A stretch of DNA of 64,000 bases. Source: Isochrysis galbana (lineage: Eukaryota > Haptophyta > Isochrysidales > Isochrysidaceae). Location: NCBI GenBank assembly GCA_018136815.1, contig CM030940.1, forward strand, positions 4,283,761 to 4,347,760, read 5' to 3'. This document shows positions 55,380 through 64,000 of this stretch, in pieces; position 1 is the stretch's first letter; each line of letters begins with the position of its first letter. The notes beneath the pieces were generated by a model that had not been told where the DNA came from, searched no databases, and saw only the letters and a program-made list of their open reading frames with translations. The translations under genes were made by a program, and so were the position numbers.

Positions 55380-55845
55380 TCCACCACGGCATCGGATGGG
55401 CAATGGGCAGTCGCCAGCCGTCGCCGCCTCTCGTTCTCGTACCACCACGGCATCCAGTCTGCAAGCCAACGAACGGTCGTCCAGGTTGTCCTCTACGACC
55501 AGGGATTCCATCAGCAATAACCTCTCTTACCTCGACGTCCGTCAGCGTCTCCGAACTCGTCTCCTCAGCCGCGCCTGCCGCCGGCATGCCTCCCTCCTCA
55601 TTGCCCTCAGGCCCTATGGGCCATTACAATTCGTCACTCTTGAAGATTGGGCTGCGCCGCTCTCCACGGTTGGCCGATTCGGAAGGCGGGACAACTCGTC
55701 GAGGCATTTTTGGAGTAGAGCTTCCTGAGATGGCAGCGCACGAGAGAGCGCGCAAGAAAAAGAAGAAGCCTGCGGCGCCCACCCGCGGGCGGCAGGCCGG
55801 CCAACGTTCGACGAAAGAGTCTAAGGTGTCCTCCTCTTCTCTGCT
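55380..55845 (+). pseudogene. Retroelement gag-like debris
   Basis: The open frame to 55924 includes SAAPAAGMPPSSLPSGP, matching the gag-like start at about 6000-6050, then RRSPRLADSEGG and a Lys-rich segment (ERARKKKKKP). RRSPRLA also occurs in the tail of the integrase ORF near 3870. Rearranged retroelement pieces. Confidence 0.4.
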
Positions 55846-56196
55846 CCTATCGTTCCGGGGTGTGTACCTCGCCAGTTTGTCGAGCGTTTCGAGTATCCTG
55901 ACTATTTTCGGGGCATTCGCCTAGGTGAGCGGAGGATTCATTTGCCACTTTGCACATGCGGCAGGTTTTGTCCCTGTCTGCGAAGCGGTTGTAAGTGCCT
56001 ATCCGTCTGTGGATGCCGTGCGGCGCGACCAAGGTTGCGCTCACCTGCTCCGCCTCTGCGGGCGGACGCGGCCGCTTCGCCTGCGACAACTCCATGGGTA
56101 CTGGTACTAGGGGGCGCCCTCGGCGGGGGGCCCGAAGGAGAGGTGGGGAGCGGCGGCGCGCGGCGCGCTCCACGGCAACCAACTATAATGTTAGTT
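55846..56196 (-). pseudogene. LINE copy 3 with large internal deletion
   Basis: On the minus strand the 5' UTR motif CAACTAACATTATAG is followed by the ORF1 beginning (MELSQAKRPRPPAEAEQVSA, as in LINE copy 1). After VAPHG the frame jumps directly to IHRRIGTYNRFADRDKTCRMC...H...C, which corresponds to the C-terminal knuckle region of ORF2 in copy 2 (LHRRIATANRFADDPTCRFC). More than 4 kb, all of endonuclease and RT, is missing, yet the frame is kept. The original start codon is changed to GTG. Confidence 0.8.
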
Positions 56197-56705
56197 GGGG
56201 GAGCGGCTTGTGAAAAAATAGGGGGAGGAAAGGGGGCGGGGAAGGGGCTCGTGAAATAAAGGGGAGGAGGGGCACAGGGCGGGGTGGGGCGGGGCAGAGG
56301 CGGGGGGGGGGGGGGGGTCGGTAGAAGTCACAAGCGGAGAGCACGGGGACGGAAGAAGTCCCGCGCCTTTCATAAGTAAGATTAGTGCACAGCTACCAGT
56401 ACGAGAAACCCCCGATAGCTATCGGGGGGCGTTGGCTCCTCGGGCTCCTGGGGGGTTACATAGATAAATCAGATTTCACATTTTCAAGCTGCCCATACCA
56501 AGAATCGACAAAGACATTGAATGCCGTGCGCCGCGCACACTGCGACGAGCGCCAGCACGTCTAGATCAACACAATTATCACAGTATACGCGGGGAGGCTC
56601 AAGCGAAGTGTGTCCGGCATCGATGATGCCTCCGCGCAAGAGAAATAGAGCATGGTGGGCAGATGGCGCACGAGCAGACGCCGCGCGCGTTCGAGGCGGA
56701 GCCTC
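56197..56705. other. Intergenic, G-rich
   Basis: No gene; G run at about 56305. The 3' flank of the channel gene lies at 56400-56705. Confidence 0.4.
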
Positions 56706-59700
56706 CTAGGTCGATAGGTCCGGGCTGTCATTGCCGTCCTCGGCAGGCGCCACTCGATTCCGCATCCGCCGTCGCCCAAGTGAGTCCACACTCGAACGCC
56801 CCTGCCCCGCCGGAATTTCCTCGTACATCTTGCGCATAGCATATCCGCGCCAGCGCGACTGTAGCAACGAGACCAGATAGTTTGTAAGCGCTGAATGGTG
56901 CGCCGGCTCCAGGCGCTTGAGCGTGGGTGTGCGTGCTAGCTGCCTGGAAATCTTTATTGTCATTTCGCACACGGGTATCTCCATACTCTCGACGTTGATG
57001 GCACCATCCGCACCTGCGCCAGCTTGGCCCTCTCGTGCCTGCAGCTCACTCGCGAGTCGCTCGCACGTGGCCTGATGCGCGAGTGCGGTGAGAGTTTCGA
57101 CAAAGTGTATACAGCCTCCGTGGTCTGGGATATCGAGTCGACCAAGCAGCTCGAGCATCTGAGAGCGAGACCGGCGGCTACCGCTGATGCCCAGCGGCTC
57201 GGGAAGCTGCTGCAAGATGGCAAGCAGGTTGTGTGAAGGCACAACAAAGGTGCCCTTGGGGTCGAACCGCAACCAGACGTCACGAAAACACTCCAAGTCT
57301 TCGGTTGTAACGCACTTGTTCTCCGAGCCAATGTTCTGAAAGTTATCGACTATCACGCCGATGAAGAGGCCATTTAGAATGATGTAGCCCATCAGCACGT
57401 AGAAGAAGATGAAGAAGATGACCGGGATGAACGAGCCAATCGGGTCAGCACCGCAAGAGCTCACGGGGCCCGAGGAGTCGACGACCGGGCCGCACGTGGG
57501 GCAGCACTTGAGCATGTTGTCGCCCCAGTCAGCAGAAAATAGGTCGTGCATGATGAGGTTGTAGGACTCGCCAGTTGAGCAGCGGAAGAGCGTCAGGAAG
57601 GAAACAAGCAGGGACCCGAAGTTCGCATGGCGGTTCAGGTTGTCGCCCCAGTTTGAGTCACCCATCGAAAAGTAGTACGGTGTCTCTTCCGTAGTGCAAT
57701 TCTCGCCTAGGCCTATCGTGCGCTGGTAGTACGAACATGGAATATTCTGTGGCAGCACCTCAGCGAGCGACGGGTCATACGAAACGGGCGCACCGCCGTG
57801 CCACGGGTAAGTGCCGCCGTCGGTCGACCACGTGTTGGTGCACGTGAAGTTGCCGTGCGCGGGATCGGAATTGCACCTCGTCTGGCCCCAGTTGCCCGGA
57901 GTGTAGTTGGCGGCCCAGAAGAAGGAGGTGAAGAAGACAGAGAAGATGTACATGAAGAGGCCCATGAGCACCCCTATGTTGCGGAGGCCGGGCAGCGAGA
58001 TTTTGACGGTGATGATGATGGTCCGTAACTGCTTGGCCGTTTTGAGGATACGCAAGATGCGGATCACGCGTAGCAGGCGCACGACGCGTAGCAACGCCGC
58101 CGGGAACGGGAGCACTCCGGAGGCCATGGCGGTGGTGACAATGTCAAACAAGGTGAGGCAGACGAGCACGAAATCGAAGTCATTCCACGGCTCTTTGAAG
58201 TACTGCCGAAAGCCGAGGCCGATCCACTTGAGTAGCATCTCGAGCACGTAGAAGGCGAAGAAGACGATGTTGGATATTGTCGACACTTGATAGAACGTCT
58301 CGGCCCAGTAGGTGGACTCGGGGTCCGGGTTGTACACGTCAACGCACATGACCGCCGTGTTGCAGAGGATGATGAACATGATGCCCAAGTCAAACTCCGA
58401 CGAGCAAACGAGGTTGAAGAAGGGTACCCGCCACATCTGCCTCGGAGGGTCGGGCCGGCGGTGGGGGCGGTGTTCGAGGATCGACTTTTGAGCACGGATC
58501 CACTCGCTTTGCTCCTCCGTCATGAAGGCGAGGCCGTCATTCTCCTCTTGGTTCTTGTTGAACGAGTCTAGCACGACGCCTACAACCATGTTTAGCAGCA
58601 CGAAGCACCCCAGAACGATCCAGACCACGAAGAAAAAGGCGCCGAGCGACGGCAACGTGTAATGCTCGTGCGCGCCGAGGGCCCCGTCCGCCTGCTCGGT
58701 GCTCAGCCAGAAGGGCATCACGTACTTTTGGGTTGAGTCGGTGGCCATCACCACGTACATGACGTCGGGCCACCCTTCTAAAGAGGCGATCTCATAAAGC
58801 AGCAGCATCGCGTAGCCCACATTGTCGAAGTTGCCGAAGTTGGGGTTGGTCCACTGCGGGAATTCGGTGTGTTTGCGGTAGTTGTCCGCCCAATCAGGCA
58901 TGTCGGTCAGCTTCACTCCTAGCGTATTGTACCGCGTCAGGTTGTATTTTGGGAGCGTCATGCACTCGTCGTAGTCGCTCTGCCCGTTGAGATAGCCCGG
59001 GACTACGCGGTCCGAGGCCAACCAGTCCGCATGCCAGACGCCCGTCGAGTAGAGTGGGTCGATGCAATAGCCGAGCTTCCCGCCAAACATCTGCACAAAG
59101 ATGATGGAGAAGACGAGCATCGCGCCCACCAGGACCATTGCAAAGGGTGGCAGCGACGGGAGCGAGTCGACGAGCGTATTGGCGACAACGCGCATGTTCT
59201 CGGAGCGCGAGATCAGCCGGAGGGGGCGGATGGCGCGGAAGGCACGCAGCGCACGGAACGCGGCCACTTCCTTGTTGCCGTCGGTGGCGATGGAGATGAC
59301 GGAGACGAGGACGACGGCGAAGTCAATCTTGTTCCAGTTGTTGCGCAGGTACGCCGGGTGGCGCGGGTCTCGCGAGTAGACGAAGCCGAAGGCGACGATC
59401 TTGAGCGCCATCTCCAGGACAAAGACTGCGCTAAAGATCAGGTCGCAATAGGCAATGGTGCGTTTCAACCAAAAGTCTTGGTGCCAGCCGGGCCAATCGA
59501 CGCCAAGGAGGATCGACGAGATGGCGATGAGCACGAAGATGGTCCACTCGAAGGCGCGGTGCCACACAACAGACGCCGCGAATCGCCGGACAGGGCTACT
59601 CCAGGAGAAGAGGAAGAGCGACCGGTCCTTGCACTCGTCGTCTGCGGGCGGCAATTGCGGCAACTCCTCTGCTTTGGAGACACGCGCCGAGTCTTCAACA

Positions 59701-62320
59701 GGCAGGCTGTCGGTGCTTCGCCCCCGGTCGATGCTCCGCCCTCGTCGGAGCTTGGACGATGCCTCGAGGATTCGGTAGCGGCCAAAGACGTAAACCATCA
59801 TTTGCTGAGGCGCACGCTCCGACTCGTTCAGGCGCTCGAGCGACTTGGCTTGCTCCGAGGCCTTCTCTTCCTCCCTATCCTGCTCCATGTTGATGAGCAA
59901 GATGGCGATGAAGAGGTTGAAGAGGACCAGGTTACCCACCACAAACAAAAGCAGAAAGTAGAACGTGGCGATGGAATTGCTATACTCGTGCGTGGCGGCG
60001 TGCTGGTCGAAGTAAATCTCGTTCCAGTTCTCACCAGAGAGGACCACGAAGATGGACAAGAAGGCGCCAAAGAAGGTGTCAAAGTTGTTGGCCGGGTAAG
60101 GGTCATCGTCCGCCCAGGTCGTCTTCATCTCGGCAAAAGCGCACGGGTAGTTGGCCGACGTCCACCGCTGGTTGAACCATGGCTTGGGGAAGTAGCCGGC
60201 GAACAGCTCCATACCGAAGAGCGAGAAGATGATCATGAAGAGCACGAGCAAGACGAGGAGGTAGATGACGGAGACAAAGGACTTCAGTAGCGTGCGCACC
60301 GTTTTGCGCAGGGTCTCGACGGCGCGCACCATTTTGAGCACGCGCAATACGCGTAGCGCGCGCAGCGGTGAGAGAGCAGGTATCCGGCTCTCCATGACCC
60401 CGAATTTGCCCATGAAGTCAAGCACGAGCTCGACCAATGAAATGACCACCACTCCAAAGTCGAAGATGTTCCACAGGTCCCGAAAGTACAAGCTCAGGCC
60501 AAGGCCGAGCATCTTGATGATCGCCTCGACGACGAATGCTAGGGTGAGCAGGCAATTGGCCGAGAACAGCACCCAAAAGTAAGCGGGCCAGACGAAGTCG
60601 GTGGCCGCGCTCGCGCCGGACACAACGAAGGCGTCAGGAGTGGCGGGCGCGAACTCGAGCATCATCACGATGAGGTTCAGTAGGATGCAGGCGATGATGA
60701 CCTTGTCGAATCGCGGGTGGGTACACAGGTGCAGGCAGTACTGGCGCACGCGGTTGGTGTGCTCGAGGCTGGCTGCACACTCCGCAGTGGTCGGCTTGGG
60801 CTCGCCCGCCTGGTCCTCAGCGCCCATGGCCTCGCTGTTCTCTGCGATCCCAAAGTTGTCTGCGATCACCGCGAGGAACAGGTTTAGGATGATGAGGGCG
60901 CCGAGCAAGACCGTGATTACCTGGAAGACGATGCCGACGCCAGGCGCGTCTAGAACGTTGCCGCCGTCTTGCAGTGTGTACATCACGTCCGTCCACCCCT
61001 CAAGCGTGATGGACTGAAAGATGGTCACCATCGCCCAAATGATGTTGTCAAAGTGATCGATGCCCATATTTGGGTTGTCGACAACGGTGCAGTATGCGGA
61101 GTCCTCGGCGCTGCCGGCGCACAGGCATTGCTGCCCGGGCATGCAGGTCCACGAGAGCGCGGCGCCTGTCCAGCCGGTGCCCAGGGTGCGGTTGCCGAGC
61201 GAGCGGCACTCGCCCACGAGCTGCTGCGTCCGATCGTCCAGGTTGCACATCGGGTTGCACGAGGCACCCGTCTCCACCCAGGCTCCATCCTCAAGATAGA
61301 AGCAGCCATGCCGCAGGTGCCCTTTGAATACGTACAGGCCGATGATGCCGAAGAAAGTGAGGAGAAACATGAGCACGGCGGTGACGCGGCACAGCTGCGG
61401 CATTGAGCCAAGGACTGTCTTCACGAGCACCTTGAGCTTGCGCACTCGGTTGACGGCGCGCAAGGGGCGGAGTATCCGGAACAACTTGAGGAACGCTGCG
61501 CTTGCCACAAGGCCGGTCAAGTCGAGCAGGCCGGTCACGACGACCACAAAATCGAGCCAGTTCCATGCGTCGCGCAGGTATGACCCGCGCTCCCATACAA
61601 ACCCCATGGCAATGAGCTTCACCAGCATTTCACAGGTGAAGAGGACCAGAAAAATAATCTCGAGGATGGTGAACACCCTGCAGCAGGAGGGCCGGCACGC
61701 ACTCAGCACAGGCGCCCGGCACATGTCCGCACGGAGAGGCGGCGGCGGATCGCGCGGCACTGTGGTAGGAGATCGAGCAGCGCGTCTACGCCGCGCACCT
61801 GCTCTGCTGCTTGAACTCGTGCAACTCGTCCCAGTAACCCAATCCCCCGTTTGGCCCAACCTTCCACGGATCGGCAGGGCCGCAGCCGCCAGGCGTCGTC
61901 GCGTTGAGCTCGAGCTCCCGCAACGCCCACGTCTGCCATTTGCTCGCCGCGGGCATCACGATCAGGAGGAGCGTATTGATAGCGATGAGCAGCATGATGC
62001 ACCGGTCAAACCAGGGCGATTGCAGCATTCCAATGCATGCGCTTCGCAGTCGGAAGTCGCGTGTCATACAGAAGTACACCTATGCGAGGGAGGCGTCCCA
62101 TCCGCTCGAAGCCATCCAGCACAGGGGGCTGGGGAGGCTGGCTGGCGCATACCGTTCGGGCGTACTTCTCCTTGGGGAGCGCGTCCTGCGCTCGCTCGAC
62201 CACTGCCATAAAGGCATCCTCTGCGCTCTGCTGCATTTTGCGATCGATCGCGGCTGACTGGTCCTGCGGCGCCTGCGCAGGTGGCCCCGTGGGCAGGGCG
62301 GGAGAGAGGCCCGGCTCTGC
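56706..62320 (-). CDS. Four-domain voltage-gated calcium channel alpha subunit
   Basis: Supported exons 62320-62153, 62079-61799 and a 4.97-kb exon 61677-56706 join in frame to about 1806 aa; one or more 5' exons with the start codon are not identified. Four repeats of six membrane segments are visible. S4 helices: RILRPLRAVNRVRKLK (I), LRALRVLRVLKMVRA (II), FRALRAFRAIRPLRL (III), RVVRLLRVIRILRILK (IV). Pore loops carry Glu in each repeat: TLEGW (about 61000), SGENW (about 60030), SLEGW (about 58775), STGESY (about 57575), an EEEE filter expected to select Ca. The C-terminus has an EF-hand-like region (VWLRFDPKGTFVV) and an IQ-like motif (LLQSRWRGYAMRKMY) for calmodulin. Such channels drive ciliary and action-potential responses in protists. 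It is not a Nav (DEKA) type. Confidence 0.93.
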
Positions 62321-62692
62321 CTGCGAGCAGGAGGGGGTGAGCGCTCAGTTTGGCGTGCACGGAACCAGGTGCATGCAGTGGTCCAAGAGCAGTTCGCGGC
62401 AGTGTGCATCAGAGAGCACCGATACTGGCCAGGCCGATGCCGCAGCCAGAGGTGGCCTCACCGCGAGTGGGCGGACGTGGGGTTGTGAGCAGGGAGGAGA
62501 GGCCAAAGGGCACAGAGGAGGGGAAGCTGGAGGCAGCGCGCAAGAGAGGGCAGAAGAGGAAGCGAGCGAGAGGGAGCTCTCTGGCGCTGCATGCCGTGTA
62601 GCGCACAGGGAAAGGAGAGCGAGTGGAAGGAGGGAGGGCGGCGGGGGCGGGGGGGGGAGGAGGGAGGGTGGGTGGGGGGGGGGGGGGGGGGG

Positions 62693-62731
<39 letters not shown>

Positions 62732-63250
62732 GGGAGGGAGGGAGAAGAGAGAGGAGAGAGGAGGGAGAAGAGAGCAGAGAGAAGAGAGAAGAGAGAAGAG
62801 AGAAGAGAGAAGAGAGAGAAGGCGCTCCCGTCTCTCCCCTCCTCCCCTTCTCTCCTCTGCGGTGTGTGTGCGCGGGCGCGCTGCGGCGTGGGAAGGCGCG
62901 CACCATCCACGCACACACGCCAGACGGGGCGGCGTGGGCGGGAGAGGGAGGGAGGGAGGGAGGGAGAAGAGACTCTCACTCCTCTCTCTCGCTCTCTCCT
63001 GCGGGCAGCTGGCGCCTCCCTCTGTGGGGGAGGGGGGGGGGGGGGGAGGGGGGGAAGTGCTGAGAGGAAGGGGGCTGGGGGAAGGGGGTGTATCTTTATT
63101 TTTCGGTGGGATTATGTGAAGAAACGCGGGGAGACGCGCTGGGAGGTGAGGGGGGAGACGGAGAGAGGGAGGGAGGCTAGTGAGAAAGAGAAGGAAGAGA
63201 GGAGAGGGAGTTGTTTATGGATTCTGCACGGGGAACTAGCGTGGTGGGGG
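62321..63250 (+). repeat. Purine-rich flank of the channel gene
   Basis: G/GA tracts at 62620-62820, 62940-62970 and 63030-63240 on the plus strand (CT on the coding strand). Probably contains the missing first exon(s) and promoter of the channel, not resolvable here. Confidence 0.7.
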
Positions 63251-64000
63251 GGGAGGAGAGGAGGAGAGAGGGGGAGGGAAGAAGGCCAGAGTATGGGTCG
63301 GTGGGCGTTGAAGTGGAGCTAAAGATGGGGTGGGAGAGAGAAGAGTGTATCGAGGGATCTCGTGAGAACAGATGGGGGGTGGGGGCCAGGAAGTGGAGAG
63401 AGAGAGCCGAAGAGAGAGAGAGAGAGATGGCGACGAGAGAAGAGGCGAAACGTCGCGGCATAGAAATGTACAGCCTCGGCGAGAGAGAAGAAAACTCAAG
63501 GGCGAGGGAAGTCTCACAGACGAAGGACGCCCGACGAAGTCTAATGTAACGCCGGCAGACATTAACGTTCGCGCCGGGGCCTTTTGGGGGGAAGGGCGGC
63601 GTCGCACAGTTTGGCGCCAAACTGCCCGACGGTCTAAAGTATAGTAAGAGAGGTGCCGATAACCTGGGGGAGAGAGGGGGTCTCTCTCCCCCAGAGACCA
63701 GGACCACAAGGCGAAGCTCTGGCAACCCAGCGGGCGCTGTAGATATACATTAGAATGACAGTTACAGTGAAGGAGGGAGGGGGGAGGGGGGGAGAGAGAG
63801 AGAGGGACGGGAGAGAGGAGAGAGGAGAGAGGAGAGGGGGGGGAGAGAGGGAGGGAGAGAGAGAAAAGAGGAGAGAGGAGAGAGGAGAGAAGGAGAAGCG
63901 TAGTACCACGCAGCTTGTTCCCACACCCGGCGAGGCACCACAGGCCGCGCCCCCGGATGGACCCTCAGAGTAGAGAAGAAAGCCACCGCAGTGAGAGGAT
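63251..64000. other. GA-rich intergenic to the window edge
   Basis: GA repeats at 63400-63430 and 63770-63890. CAGTTTGGCGCCAAACTG near 63608 is a perfect palindrome. No supported gene. Confidence 0.45.

Noticed and set aside
59031-60290. 419-aa ORF on the plus strand
   Set aside because: Exactly antisense to the channel exon; Asp/Glu/His-rich translation is the mirror of conserved channel codons.

Overview
The window is nuclear DNA of a GC-rich, intron-bearing, flagellated unicellular eukaryote. The evidence is spliceosomal introns, a Pol III subunit (RPC4), a CENP-C-motif protein, a CDK, the outer-dynein-arm assembly factor DAW1/ODA16 and a four-domain voltage-gated Ca channel. A GC-rich alga such as a haptophyte or stramenopile is plausible, but nothing here fixes the lineage. 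Host genes are compact (introns mostly about 70-400 bp), lie on both strands and are separated by transposon debris and very long homopurine-homopyrimidine tracts. One 100-N assembly gap (13350-13449) sits inside such a tract.

Layout. 1-6130: a Ty3/gypsy-type element with a gag-like region, a phage-type cytosine DNA methyltransferase domain and an integrase plus chromodomain, but no reverse transcriptase or RNase H; it ends in a polypurine tract and LTR followed by the start of a second element. 7781-9705: CDK, 4 exons. 11456-12981: a PiggyBac-like transposase fragment (-) split by a 906-bp inverted-repeat transposon with an 8-bp target duplication. 14337-15494: CENP-C-motif protein. 16798-18610 (-): RPC4, 4 exons. 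19478-24480: LINE with ORF1 and ORF2, 3'-truncated. 25602-26543 (-): TTC1-like TPR protein, 2 exons. 28595-31151: DAW1, 7 exons, all introns phase 0. 32443-32991 (-): unknown protein. 35840-38302: Myb/SANT protein, 5 exons. 39590-42864 (-): second, 5'-truncated LINE. 45568-46479 (-): membrane-anchored sulfotransferase. 48279-52186 (-): FAD glycerol-3-phosphate dehydrogenase, 13 exons including two GC-AG introns. 54040-56200: an acidic protein gene cut by an LTR, then Ty3 RNase H and gag-like debris and a LINE copy with a large internal deletion. 56706-62320 (-): four-domain channel with an EEEE selectivity filter.

The host genes are unrelated housekeeping, cell-cycle and signalling genes and form no operon-like unit. 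Most remaining DNA is mobile: two LINEs plus a deletion derivative, at least three copies of one LTR, a nested DNA transposon, and several short dispersed repeat families. All nine host genes of recognised family have a polypurine-polypyrimidine tract next to the start codon; in seven the coding strand carries the pyrimidines.

The most unusual item is the methyltransferase-carrying, RT-less Ty3-like element at the left edge.
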